From NCBI GenBank assembly GCA_016713105.1, contig JADJPS010000001.1:1-64000 (forward strand): a stretch of 64,000 bases of DNA, in the 5' to 3' direction. Shown in pieces: positions 1 through 8,339 of this stretch (its first letter is position 1; each line of letters begins with the position of its first letter). Below the pieces are notes generated by a model that had not been told where the DNA came from, ran no database searches, and saw nothing but the letters and a program-made list of their open reading frames with translations. This DNA comes from Devosia sp. (GTDB lineage Bacteria > Pseudomonadota > Alphaproteobacteria > Rhizobiales > Devosiaceae). Position numbers and translations under genes: made by a program.

Positions 1-465
1 TTGAGCTCGCCATTAGGCTCGTCGAACATCCCGAGGAGCCGCCTGTAACTCGACTCTACGAATGCAAAGGGGTCATACGCTCATCGCTTAGGCCCTAGGG
101 CCGAGAGCCACCACGATCTTGGTTCGCCAGGGACACGCGGCACGGGCCATTGTCGCCGTGCTCCCATGCGCCAGCGTCAGAGGCCAGAGGCTGGACCACA
201 CCCCCGCGAACCGGCATGTAGTGTCGGCACCGAACGGTTCGCCAACCCCTTGAAATCGAGGCGGCGGGCAACGTCACGCTGCCGCGCCGTTTCACAGCCA
301 AGGCGCGAGCGCCAGGGACAAATCCGGAAAGCGGACGCACAGCCGGTGCTTTAGTAGTCTGTGATGAGTGAGGCTTGCGGGTGCAGTATAGACTTCCTAC
401 AGTTCCCGCGCTCTTGAGCTAACCCTCAACGGCCGTCGCGACGGCTCCAACAAGGAGTCGTTGTG
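1..465. other. No gene recognised
   Basis: I see no convincing coding region, RNA gene or repeat here. Short open frames on both strands have atypical, Arg/Pro-rich translations without family resemblance. The last 20 bases hold the ribosome binding site of the AlpA-like gene that follows. Confidence 0.4.
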
Positions 466-659
466 ATGAAGTTGCTCAGCAAAAAGATGGTCAAGGAGAT
501 CGTACTTTACTCTCCGCAACATATTGACCGACTGGAGCAGGAAGGAAGTTCCCCAAGCGGGTGCGTCTCGGCCAGAACCGCGTCGGTTGGGTGGATACGG
601 AGGTCTACGAATGGCTCCAAACCCGCATTGACGCTCGCAACACTAACAGCTCCAAGTAG
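466..659 (+). pseudogene. AlpA-family phage/ICE regulator, frameshifted
   Basis: AlpA-type proteins are small winged-helix DNA-binding regulators or excisionase-like factors of prophages and integrative elements. The reading starts at ATG 466, eight bases after a GGAG at 454-457, and gives an AlpA-like N-terminus (LLSKKMVKEIVLYSPQHIDR). After residue 27 the frame is lost. Adding one base in the AA at 546-547 restores the family's typical continuation (GKFPKRVRLGQNRVGW, then VYEWLQTRI) to a stop at 657-659, for about 65 aa, the usual length. A strong terminator follows at once. I am confident of the family. I infer a sequencing error rather than decay, because the rest of the reading is perfect. 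Confidence 0.72.
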
Positions 660-668
660 GCGCTGGAG

Positions 669-705
669 AAAACCGCCCGCTTTCATCGCGGGCGGTTTTC
701 TTGTC
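669..705 (+). terminator. Rho-independent terminator after the AlpA-like gene
   Basis: A perfect 12-bp stem (669-680 with 688-699; AAAACCGCCCGC / GCGGGCGGTTTT) encloses a 7-base loop and is followed by a T-rich tail. It lies 10 bases after the restored AlpA stop. Confidence 0.85.
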
Positions 706-836
706 TTTGGTGCCTCGTGCCAGGTGCCGTTGTCGCCGGCCAGGCTCGTGCTGCAACGGTGTTCCTCGGCCTTAAGCTTGTCTCTGCATCGTACTTAAAG
801 TAGGTAGTAGCACTCACAAGAAAGGGGATGAACCGG

Positions 837-1223
837 ATGCCCGAGAATGCTGTACTAGCAAAGCTCAAGAAGCTCGACGAGGAACGCGCAAAACTCATTG
901 CAGATGCCAAGAGCCAGGCGCTAGCCGCTGCCAACATGGCGATCGCTGATCTGAATTCCCTCGGCTTCACTTACCGCCTTGTCGAGGGCGGCGTCAGTAC
1001 CCCCCGAGCACCTTCCTCTGGCACCCGACGCGCGGGTATCCGAGAGTTGGTGCTCAACGCCGTCAGGGCGTCAGGCGCGGATGGCATCAATCGCGCCGAC
1101 TTACTCCTCGCACTAGGTATGAAGGGTGACAAGTCCGGCGAGCAGTCAGTCAGCAACGCCTTGTCTGCGCTCAAGAAGGCGGGCGCAACAAGCACGAAGA
1201 ACGGACGCTACGTCGCGGCATGA
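837..1223 (+). CDS. Small putative wHTH DNA-binding protein, unknown
   Basis: I do not recognise the family by name. The product is about 128 aa. The N-terminal third (AKLKKLDEERAKLIADAKSQ) is a charged amphipathic helix that could form a coiled coil. The C-terminal half (about residues 65-128) looks like a winged-helix segment: IRELVLNAVRASGADGINRADLL, then SVSNALSALKKAGATS and a short wing (NGRYVAA), as in proteins that bind DNA with a C-terminal wHTH. ATG 837 is preferred over ATG 828 because AAAGGGG (821-827) abuts 828 but lies nine bases before 837. It stands alone between a terminator and a repeat-rich region. A regulatory role for the mobile element is inference. Confidence 0.6.
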   Translation: MPENAVLAKLKKLDEERAKLIADAKSQALAAANMAIADLNSLGFTYRLVEGGVSTPRAPSSGTRRAGIRELVLNAVRASGADGINRADLLLALGMKGDKSGEQSVSNALSALKKAGATSTKNGRYVAA

Positions 1224-1360
1224 CGGCCCCGATCGAGGCGCGTCGGCCCTGCATGGCCTCCAGATCTGACCCTTGCTCAATCGCCTGACCGACGCCGAGG
1301 CGCCAGGCTCGGCGTCTCAGAGAATTGGACGATCCGACTGGAACCCAAGCTTCGACCGCT

Positions 1361-1401
1361 ACCATACGGAATACCATCTCGTATGGTAATGCCGTATGGT
1401 A
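1361..1401. promoter_or_regulatory. Nested inverted repeats, probable operator
   Basis: ACCATACGG (1361-1369) and CCGTATGGT (1392-1400) form a perfect 9-bp inverted repeat. Inside it lie TACCAT (1372-1377) and ATGGTA (1383-1388), a second inverted pair, with a third copy CGTATGGTA at 1380-1388. The nested symmetry in a gene-free stretch suggests binding sites for a dimeric regulator. The AlpA-like and wHTH proteins nearby are candidates. No -35/-10 pair is clear. Confidence 0.5.
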
Positions 1402-1446
1402 CCCGCACGCGCGAAAATACCGGTCATCTACAATAGATTACACTGT

Positions 1447-1618
1447 TCCTCGTCACAGTAGCTCGGGCTGATCAGCCACGAGGCCATATGCTTTCTGCCC
1501 TCTCTTCGCTCGTTCACTTCAGCCACTCGCGAACGGGCACAGACGATGTCCGATACGCTCGGGGAAACCATATGGCCTCGTGGCCTCTGCGAGAGCCAAC
1601 GAGCTACTGTGACGAGGA
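1447..1618. repeat. Long imperfect inverted repeat (about 172 bp)
   Basis: Two arm pairs are nested. The outer pair 1447-1465 and 1600-1618 is a perfect 19-bp match (TCCTCGTCACAGTAGCTCG and its complement). The inner pair 1475-1490 and 1569-1584 is a perfect 16-bp match (GCCACGAGGCCATATG and its complement). They are separated by unmatched 9- and 15-base bulges and a 78-base centre. No credible gene lies inside. The structure could fold as a long bulged hairpin in single-stranded DNA or RNA, or be a non-autonomous mobile element. Confidence 0.7.
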
Positions 1619-1917
1619 CATCGCACCCGTTCACACCGCACCCGACGATGCAAGTCGGTCACCGTCCTCGATGTTCCCGCGCACCTTTCGGCGAGTTCGA
1701 GCTCGTCGGCGCGACCAGTTTGCTCCTTCACACTTGCTTCCGAACGCAACGGCGATTGATCTGCCAGCCACGATGCGGCTCATCGCGAATGCATGCTGGA
1801 CTGACTACCATTGATCACCACTTGACATACCGGCGAGCTCGTTTTCCGTTGCTCCATCTTGCTTGCAAGATGCTACTCATCTGGTACGATGGAGACATAG
1901 TAAATAATCAATGATGT

Positions 1918-2169
1918 ATGACACTCACCAACGCAATCAAGAAGCTTACAAAAGAAGGATACTCAGTCGAGCATGTATCCGGCGAACGAAACCGCCTCTT
2001 CCGCTCAAACCTAGGCACGCGCGTACTGGAATTCTATGCCGGGGAGGCCGAGACCGATCACATCCACTGCATTGGGGTTCGGCCACTCAATGACCACAGC
2101 GATCCGCTGACCGACTACTGCGCATTCAACTTCTACCAGAACCTAACTCAGGCATTGCGCCTCTCATAA
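1918..2169 (+). CDS. Small hypothetical protein
   Basis: An 83-aa product that I do not recognise. It is rich in charged residues with a plausible fold (LTNAIKKLTKEGYSVEHVSG at the start, then short strand-like segments) and an alternation of basic helix and aromatic strands. It has no signal peptide or membrane segment. It starts a tight run of three small genes: the next begins two bases after its stop, and the third two bases after that. Such close spacing supports real translation and a single transcript running toward the TraG-like gene. Function unknown; the setting is a mobile element. Confidence 0.5.
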   Translation: MTLTNAIKKLTKEGYSVEHVSGERNRLFRSNLGTRVLEFYAGEAETDHIHCIGVRPLNDHSDPLTDYCAFNFYQNLTQALRLS

Positions 2170-2170
2170 T

Positions 2171-2404
2171 ATGAAATACTCACGAAGGAACAAAGCTACA
2201 GGCGAGGTAGATATGATCACCCACGATCAGGCGGCCGATATCCTGGAACTGGAATGCCGAAGGCAAATGGCTATTGAAGATGGGCTTGACCCAGAGATGG
2301 CTTTGGCCGACTGCCCTGATATTGGGGTGATGGTCGATGTTGAAACGTCACTCTATGACGAGAAAGGTCCGTTCGAAACCGAGCTCTACGTCATCAGCAA
2401 ATAG
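2171..2404 (+). CDS. Small acidic hypothetical protein
   Basis: A 77-aa acidic protein, second in the three-gene run. The N-terminal dozen residues are basic (MKYSRRNKATGEVD). The rest is acidic and helical, with MITHDQAADILELECRRQMA and repeated Asp/Glu. No family recognised. Small acidic proteins on mobile elements include anti-defence DNA mimics, but nothing here shows that. Confidence 0.5.
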   Translation: MKYSRRNKATGEVDMITHDQAADILELECRRQMAIEDGLDPEMALADCPDIGVMVDVETSLYDEKGPFETELYVISK

Positions 2405-2406
2405 CT

Positions 2407-2694
2407 ATGGATCACATCGAATTGGCGCGGATGGGCGGCATCGCCCGGGCTTTGAAGCTGTCGAAGAAACGGCGCATCGAGATTGCCAGGAATGCCGTTG
2501 CAGCTCGAGAATTCAACAAGCAGCGGACGAGGCAGGCGTCGCTGGTGGGGCCGACCTCCTCCATCGCTGACGCTGGGCCGGGTGAAGGCGATGGTCGAAA
2601 GCGGGGAAGAGCCTCTCCCGTTGAGCCCCAAACTCCCGCAGCCGATCATCGGCAGGCCACCGCAGGTAAGAACAAAACAGGAACAAAACACTGA
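2407..2694 (+). CDS. Small basic hypothetical protein
   Basis: A 95-aa product, third in the run. Its N-terminus (LARMGGIARALKLSKKRRIE followed by IARNAVAAR) resembles the Gly/Lys-rich helical motif of short proteins that begin with 'GGxARAxxLSxxRRxEIAxxAA', found near plasmid and phage genes. The C-terminal half is low-complexity (Arg, Gly, Pro, Thr) and probably disordered. A role in DNA binding is a guess from the basic composition. Confidence 0.5.
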   Translation: MDHIELARMGGIARALKLSKKRRIEIARNAVAAREFNKQRTRQASLVGPTSSIADAGPGEGDGRKRGRASPVEPQTPAADHRQATAGKNKTGTKH

Positions 2695-2744
2695 GGTACA
2701 ATGGACGTGGATCAGTTCTTTACGGCGCAAGCCGTGCCCAAACG

Positions 2745-4097
2745 TTGGTTTCCGCTACCGACTGCACGCTGTACGAACGCACGGCGCAGGCAGCACGGCT
2801 CGGAAGCCGACCTTTGCGCATGTACACCCTGGGACACCTTCATGACGGACGCGACCTCGTGCTGGACGACAGGACACGGCGTATTCATGTCGCCCTGATC
2901 GGCGCCACCGGCACCGGCAAGTCCACGCTCCTCTCCCATATGATGCGTGACGATCTGGCTGCAGGCCGTGGCTTCGCCCTCATCGATCCGCACGGCGACC
3001 TTGCGCAGGACATAGCGGCTGCCACCCCACAGAGCCGCATCAACGATGTGCTCTACTTTGACCCCAGCGATCCGACCCACGCCGTCGGCTTCAATCCACT
3101 TTCGTCGCCGGCCGACCCCGCGGTCTTGACCGCCAACATCGTCGCGGCCTTCAAGCACATCTGGCGCGATAGCTGGGGTCCCCGGATGGAGTACATCCTG
3201 GGCAACGCCATCCGTCTGCTGCTTGCGACCCCCGGCAGCACGCTTGTCAGCTTGCCGCGGCTTCTGGTCGACGACGCCTATCGGGCCACGCTCCTCGAGC
3301 GTTGCGACGATCCCGTGATCAACCTTTTCTGGCGCACCGAGTTTGCGGGTTACACTCAAAAGCTGCGCAGCGAAGCCATAGCGCCAATCCAAAACAAGAT
3401 CGGGCAGCTCACCGCGAGCCCGACCCTGCGGGCCATCATCGGTCAGCCGAGTACGATTGATATCCCGCACATCATCAACACCGACAAGATCCTGATCGCC
3501 AACCTGTCAAAGCGAATGGGGGAAGAGCCGTCGCATCTACTCGGCGCGTTCCTCGTGACGGCAATCGCCCAGGCCGCTGAGCAGAGAGCCACCATTCCCG
3601 AAGAGAAGCGCCGCGACTTCACGCTTTACGTGGACGAGTTTCAGAATTTCGCTACCGACACCTTCGCCTCGATCCTCAGTGAAATGCGGAAGTGGCGGCT
3701 CAACCTGGTGGTGGCCAACCAGTTCATGGGCCAGGTGCCGGACATCCTGCGACAGTCGATCCTCGGCAATATCGGAACCCTGGCAGTGTTTCGGATCGGA
3801 GCCGAGGACGGCGACCTCCTCGCCAGACAACTGGACTTCAAGAACCCGTCGGAACTCTCCGACACGGCCAACCATCGAGCCTGGGTCAAAACAACATTCG
3901 AAGGCTCGCCCACGAGCCCGCAACTCATTCAGAGCTCTCCGGTGCCGAAATCGGAGCGATCAAACCTCGACGCCGTCGTGGCGCGCACCAGGGCTCGCCA
4001 TGGGCGATTGCGTGTCGATGTGGAGCGGTCGGTGGCAAGGATGTTTTCCGTCGCAACAGATCGCAAGAGGCGGAAACGAAAACCAAAGTGGAGGTAG
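2745..4097 (+). CDS. TraG/VirD4-like DNA-transfer ATPase, stand-alone
   Basis: A 450-aa P-loop ATPase of the type IV coupling protein / TraM-recognition group. In conjugation such proteins pump DNA through a type IV secretion channel. Visible motifs are Walker A (GATGTGKST, about residues 54-62), an IDPHGDL motif, a Walker B strand ending in the acidic pair of TLYVDEFQNFA, and a late VVANQFMGQVP segment typical of the TraG/D C-terminal domain. It lacks N-terminal membrane helices and is shorter than VirD4 (about 550-700 aa). The start is uncertain: TTG 2745 gives the longest in-frame product, while ATG 2820 would keep the ATPase core intact. No other transfer gene is in the window, so it is either a remnant of a conjugative element or a soluble HerA/TraD-type motor. 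Confidence 0.75.
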   Translation: MVSATDCTLYERTAQAARLGSRPLRMYTLGHLHDGRDLVLDDRTRRIHVALIGATGTGKSTLLSHMMRDDLAAGRGFALIDPHGDLAQDIAAATPQSRINDVLYFDPSDPTHAVGFNPLSSPADPAVLTANIVAAFKHIWRDSWGPRMEYILGNAIRLLLATPGSTLVSLPRLLVDDAYRATLLERCDDPVINLFWRTEFAGYTQKLRSEAIAPIQNKIGQLTASPTLRAIIGQPSTIDIPHIINTDKILIANLSKRMGEEPSHLLGAFLVTAIAQAAEQRATIPEEKRRDFTLYVDEFQNFATDTFASILSEMRKWRLNLVVANQFMGQVPDILRQSILGNIGTLAVFRIGAEDGDLLARQLDFKNPSELSDTANHRAWVKTTFEGSPTSPQLIQSSPVPKSERSNLDAVVARTRARHGRLRVDVERSVARMFSVATDRKRRKRKPKWR

Positions 4098-4150
4098 GTC
4101 CTCGCGCAGCCTGAGGGCAGCCCGACACTCGCCGGGGGTTCCTTTCCTAC

Positions 4151-5380
4151 TCAAGCACTTGGATCGGCCCACCGAGTGTTTGGAACCAGGGAAAACCAAT
4201 CGGGCCTAGATGGATCGCGGTCGTACGGATAACCTCCCACCTCTCTATAGTATTCCGCATATTGTACGAGCTTGTCGCGATCGAGGTCGATGCCTAGCCC
4301 GGGACCCATTGGAACAGCTATCTTGCCATTTACGTAGCGTTTCAAGCCGCCAACGATGATATCGTCCTGGAGGTGGTGATAGTGAGCATCGGCCGTGAAC
4401 ACCAGGTTTGGTAGCGCCGCCCCCAAGTGCAACATCGTGGCTAGTTGGATTCCAAGTTCGCCTGACGAATGCACAGCTATGCCAAGCTGAAATGTCTCGC
4501 AGGTATTTGCCGCCTTCATGCAGGAGCGAATGCCACCCCAAAATGTTGTGTCGAGAAGGATGACGTCCACCGCCGGGTTCAGAATATTTGCGGCCAACTG
4601 CTCGTGGTTGACTACGACTGTGTTGGTTGCAGTCGGAATGCGAACGCTTTCGCGCACGCGGCGCATGCCATTTAGACCCCAGGTGGGGTCTTCGTAGTAG
4701 TCATTGTTCAGATCTTCGATTGCTTTTCCGAACCGGATCGCTTCTTCAACAGAGTAGGCGGCATTGGGATCGAAGCGCAGGCTGTCATCAGGAAACGCCG
4801 CTGCCAAAGCGCGATAGGCCTCGAGTTCATAGTTCGGCGCGAAGACGCCACTCTTGAGCTTGTGAGACGTGAACCCATGCTTGGCCTTAAGTGCCTTGGC
4901 TTCGGCGACGAGCTGATCGGCCGTTTTGATCTCGCCGAGCCCGGTCTGTGAATTGGGGTGCCGGAAGAACAAGTAGGACGCAAAACCGACTTCATCTCGA
5001 AGCTTGCCTCCTAGGAGGTCGTAGACCGGGAGATTAAGGAACTTGCCGATGATATCGAGGCAAGCAAACTCTATGGCAGCGTGCAACTGCGTCCTATTGT
5101 TGTAGAGGCTCGCCGTCGGATTGCAGATCTTGAACCGCAACGCTTCCAGATCGAACGGATCGTGTCCGACGAGATAAGACTTGAGCCCCCCGAAGGCGAG
5201 TTCCGCGGACTCGCCACCGCCACCCATTTCGCCAAGGCCAATAAGTCCTGTGTCTGTTTCGACCTCGACCACCGTTCTAATGAAACGTCCCCAGTGGGCT
5301 CCATTTGACGTGCGGAGCGGCGCCTCAAGTGGGACGGCAACAGTCGTCGCACGGATATCCACAATTTTGGGTCTCTTCAT
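4151..5380 (-). CDS. Glucarate-dehydratase-like enolase-superfamily enzyme
   Basis: A 409-aa member of the glucarate dehydratase branch of the enolase superfamily, which removes water from an acid sugar through an enolate. The catalytic set can be read in order: KxK at 174/176 (HKLKSG), first metal ligand D204 (RFDPN), E230 (YYEDPTWG), N253 (ATNTVV) and general-base H304 (AVHSSGELG). The spacing fits GlucD. ATG 5380 is chosen over an upstream TTG because GGTGG precedes it and the family starts there. It is the last gene of the minus-strand sugar operon, after the ABC ATPase. The exact substrate (glucarate, galactarate or another acid sugar) cannot be told from sequence alone. Confidence 0.85.
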   Translation of the reverse strand: MKRPKIVDIRATTVAVPLEAPLRTSNGAHWGRFIRTVVEVETDTGLIGLGEMGGGGESAELAFGGLKSYLVGHDPFDLEALRFKICNPTASLYNNRTQLHAAIEFACLDIIGKFLNLPVYDLLGGKLRDEVGFASYLFFRHPNSQTGLGEIKTADQLVAEAKALKAKHGFTSHKLKSGVFAPNYELEAYRALAAAFPDDSLRFDPNAAYSVEEAIRFGKAIEDLNNDYYEDPTWGLNGMRRVRESVRIPTATNTVVVNHEQLAANILNPAVDVILLDTTFWGGIRSCMKAANTCETFQLGIAVHSSGELGIQLATMLHLGAALPNLVFTADAHYHHLQDDIIVGGLKRYVNGKIAVPMGPGLGIDLDRDKLVQYAEYYREVGGYPYDRDPSRPDWFSLVPNTRWADPSA

Positions 5381-5431
5381 TTTCCACCGAGGTCTTTCTT
5401 TGTTCAGCAAGGCCCGCAAGAAGCCGCGCAA

Positions 5432-6196
5432 TCAGCTGATCAAGCGGGTCATTTCTTCAACGCTCGTATCACCACGAGCGACGTCGGCAATCTTTTCGCC
5501 GCGCGCCATGATGACGATGCGATCCGAGATCGGATGCACATGATGCAAATTGTGGCTGATGAAGACGCTGGTGACGCCCTGATGCTTTAGCTCGACCACA
5601 TGGTCGAGGACCTTATGCGTCTCCTTGACGGAGAGATGATTGGTCGGCTCATCGAGGATAAGGACCTTGGAGCGAAAGTGCATCGCCCGCGCGATTGCAA
5701 CGCCTTGCCGCTGCCCACCCGAAAGCGACTTAACCGGCACGTCGGGTCCCCTGAGGTGCAACTCTATACCTCGCAGACCGTCCAAGGCCTCTTGTCGCAT
5801 TCTTGTCCTATCGACGATCCCGAAGCCTCGGCGGCCCCAAAGCAGGGGCTCTCGACCGATAAAGAAGTTCTGCGCGATGCTCATCTCCGGCACCATCGCG
5901 GTGTACTGGTATATTGTCTCGATGCCTAGTTGCATGGCAAAGCGCGGGCCAGTGATATCGACCATCCGACCCTCGACTTCGATCGTTCCCTCGTCTTGCG
6001 GATGGACACCCGAGAGAATTTTGATGAGCGTTGACTTTCCGGCCCCGTTGTCTCCAACAAGACCGATTATCTCGCCATAACCGACATCTAGATCGACGTT
6101 CTTCAGTGCCTGAATGGCCCCGTACCATTTCTGGAGGCCTACGCATCGGATAAGCGGTGTCGCACCGCTCAACCGTGGTTCCACTTCACTAGCCAT
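5432..6196 (-). CDS. Sugar ABC transporter ATP-binding protein (RbsA-like, single domain)
   Basis: The ATPase that powers uptake by the neighbouring RbsC-like permease and RbsB-like binding protein. All motifs are present: Walker A GDNGAGKST (about residues 48-56), Q-loop Gln at about 97, signature LSGGQRQ (158-164) and Walker B VLILDEPTNHLS (178-189). At about 254 aa it has one nucleotide-binding domain, as in FrcA-type transporters, not the duplicated 500-aa RbsA form, so it must work as a homodimer. Its ATG overlaps the permease stop (TGATG), showing translational coupling. GTG 6199 is an alternative start. Confidence 0.92.
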   Translation of the reverse strand: MASEVEPRLSGATPLIRCVGLQKWYGAIQALKNVDLDVGYGEIIGLVGDNGAGKSTLIKILSGVHPQDEGTIEVEGRMVDITGPRFAMQLGIETIYQYTAMVPEMSIAQNFFIGREPLLWGRRGFGIVDRTRMRQEALDGLRGIELHLRGPDVPVKSLSGGQRQGVAIARAMHFRSKVLILDEPTNHLSVKETHKVLDHVVELKHQGVTSVFISHNLHHVHPISDRIVIMARGEKIADVARGDTSVEEMTRLIS

Positions 6197-7176
6197 CACT
6201 GGTGCCCCCTCGATCCCTCGGCCCGATGTCGAATCTGTGTGTTGAGGACGACCGCCATGACGATCATTGCGCCGATGGCGAACAGGAACCAGTTGGCATT
6301 CAAACCACTGAGAATAAGGATGTTCTCAATCAAGGCCAGCAGCAGGACGCCGACAATTGCGCCGCCGACAGAGCCTATGCCGCCTGACAGCGCCACACCC
6401 CCGATCACAGCGGCGGCGATCGCTTGCAGCTCAAGTCCGGTACCGAGATTTGGGACGATGACCTTCAGCCGGAAGCTCTGAATGATGCCGGCAAATCCGG
6501 CCAAGGTCGAACACAGAACGAACGCTGCCGTCTTCACCCGCGTCGTGTTGATTCCCATGTCGCGGGCAGCCTGAGGATGGCCGCCAGTGGCATATATCCA
6601 GTGTCCAAAGTCCCTTCGCCGAAGCACAACACCAAGCACCAAGGAGATCGCGAACATGACCAGGACCGAGATGCGTGGGGCGATGCCCCAGATTTCGACG
6701 CGCCCGGTCAACCAATCCACCGGCGCACCTCGAGGAAAGACCGGTGGAAACCCGCCGGCCAGCACGATGGTCAGGCTTCTGGCCATGAACAACATGCCCA
6801 GCGTTGCGATGAATGAAGGTATCTTTAGACCGAGGGTGAACCAGGCATTCACAAACCCGACTGTCGCCGCAACCAGCAAACCTGCGGCGATCGCGAGAGG
6901 CATCGGAACATTGCCGCCTGTCATCAAGAGCACTGTGACCATGGGTGCCAATGCGAACACCGACCCAACCGACAGGTCGAACTCGCCCGAAATGATCAGG
7001 ATCGTGACGCCCATCGCCACAATCGCCAATTCCGGAATCGGCTGCAGATAGACCGTGATATTGCCCGGCGTCATGAACCGGCCATTGATGAAGCTGAACA
7101 GTACACAGAGTATGACGAAGATCAGCAAGGCCGCGATGTCTGTCCTGGTCAGCAATAGCCGCAGATTAAGATTCAT
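6196..7176 (-). CDS. Sugar ABC transporter permease (RbsC-like)
   Basis: A 326-aa inner-membrane permease of the BPD_transp_2 / RbsC family, with about eight to ten hydrophobic segments and the conserved GEFDLSVGSVFALAPM region near residue 65. It carries the substrate across the membrane together with the ATPase encoded just after it. It lies between the binding-protein gene and the ATPase gene. The 76-base gap upstream contains a strong hairpin that probably lowers its expression relative to the binding protein. Confidence 0.92.
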   Translation of the reverse strand: MNLNLRLLLTRTDIAALLIFVILCVLFSFINGRFMTPGNITVYLQPIPELAIVAMGVTILIISGEFDLSVGSVFALAPMVTVLLMTGGNVPMPLAIAAGLLVAATVGFVNAWFTLGLKIPSFIATLGMLFMARSLTIVLAGGFPPVFPRGAPVDWLTGRVEIWGIAPRISVLVMFAISLVLGVVLRRRDFGHWIYATGGHPQAARDMGINTTRVKTAAFVLCSTLAGFAGIIQSFRLKVIVPNLGTGLELQAIAAAVIGGVALSGGIGSVGGAIVGVLLLALIENILILSGLNANWFLFAIGAMIVMAVVLNTQIRHRAEGSRGHQ

Positions 7177-7199
7177 AGTGGGCTTCCTGGAGATGGTGG

Positions 7200-7226
7200 G
7201 CGGACCGCCGCAGCGCGGCGGTCCGC
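7200..7226 (-). promoter_or_regulatory. Intercistronic RNA hairpin
   Basis: A perfect 12-bp GC-rich stem (GCGGACCGCCGC / GCGGCGGTCCGC) with a 3-base loop sits between the binding-protein stop and the permease start. On the coding strand no T-tract follows, so it is more likely an RNA-stabilising or processing stem that lets the binding protein be made in excess than a full terminator. Confidence 0.7.
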
Positions 7227-7252
7227 TTTGGACTAGTGGTGTAATCAGTTGA

Positions 7253-8242
7253 TCAACGAACGCCCATTTCCACGAACTTCTGAACCGCGTCGACGTCCTT
7301 GGGCTCGATCAATGCCTTGCCCGTGTTGACGTCGAAGGCGCTCAGGCCGAACTTCTTGATCATGTAGAGCTGAAGGATGGGCAGATAGCCCTGGTAGTAG
7401 GGCTGCTGGTCGATGGTGAGATCGACATAGCCCTTCTTCATTTCGTCAAGCACAACCGGCACCAGGTCGAACATGGCCATATGCAGTTGACCCGGCTTGA
7501 CGCCGAGATCGCGCAGGCATTCACCGGCACCCGCCCCCCAGAAGCCGGCATCGACATAGACGTTGGTGTCGGGATGGCCCTGGACGTACTGGCAGATGCG
7601 CGTCGCAGTGACGGAAATATCGGTCGAGGAATCGATCACCTCATAGGCGATCTTTCTGTCTGGCGACGCGGCCTTGAGCTCATCAAGGTACTTCTTTGCG
7701 CCACCAATTCTAGCCTCGGCCCAACTCTGCCCAGGCGCGGAAAGACCCAGAAGCGCGTTCACCGGCTGGTCGGCGGGGATCTTGTCCAACAAGGCCTTGG
7801 TCAGGATGTAGCCTGCTCCAAACAGGTCCTGCCCAACGAAGGCAAGGCGGGCATTGCCAGCTGCGCCCTGAGTGTCGTCGACATTGGCGGTGATGACCGG
7901 GATGCCCTTGTCAATGGCACGCTTGGTCGCCTCGTCGTAGAGGTCGTCGTTCACGATCACATTGACGATGCCATCCACACCCTGCTCGATGACGGTGTCG
8001 AGGTTCTGCAGGTGTTTCTGCAGGTCGCCATTGGGCTCCGTAAAGAGCAATTGGCAGTCGACTTCAAACTGCGCACAGGCGTCGTCCATGCCCTTCTTGA
8101 TCGCCTGCCAGAAGCTGTTGTCGATGCCTGTTTGAGTCAGATAGACGAACTTCATGTTGGCCGCGTTTGCAGACGACGGCAAAACGGCTACGCCCAGGCT
8201 CAGTGCAAGAGCAACGGCCGAGACATACTTACGCATCTTCAT
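7253..8242 (-). CDS. Periplasmic sugar-binding protein (RbsB-like)
   Basis: A 329-aa solute-binding protein of the Peripla_BP_4 / RbsB family. It has a classic Sec signal peptide (basic MKMRKY, hydrophobic core, ANA cleavage site near residue 27) and then the alternating fold of two Rossmann-like lobes (FVYLTQTGIDNSFWQAIKKG at the start of lobe 1). GGGAGG lies upstream of the ATG. It captures a sugar for the RbsC/RbsA-like transporter encoded next. The operon companions (AGE epimerase, acid-sugar dehydratase) suggest an amino sugar, hexose or sugar acid as ligand, but this is inference. Confidence 0.92.
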   Translation of the reverse strand: MKMRKYVSAVALALSLGVAVLPSSANAANMKFVYLTQTGIDNSFWQAIKKGMDDACAQFEVDCQLLFTEPNGDLQKHLQNLDTVIEQGVDGIVNVIVNDDLYDEATKRAIDKGIPVITANVDDTQGAAGNARLAFVGQDLFGAGYILTKALLDKIPADQPVNALLGLSAPGQSWAEARIGGAKKYLDELKAASPDRKIAYEVIDSSTDISVTATRICQYVQGHPDTNVYVDAGFWGAGAGECLRDLGVKPGQLHMAMFDLVPVVLDEMKKGYVDLTIDQQPYYQGYLPILQLYMIKKFGLSAFDVNTGKALIEPKDVDAVQKFVEMGVR

Positions 8243-8339
8243 TGCTAATCCTCCCTTTTTGGCTGGACGCGACCAGCCTCGGTGTTGAGAGTGTCGTACC
8301 GCCCACCCAGATCGCGTGCTGAGCGGGCTTCATCGCGCA

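Noticed and set aside
95..354. Two short opposing frames in the first 350 bases
   Set aside because: Composition unlike real proteins, no ribosome binding site and no family match.
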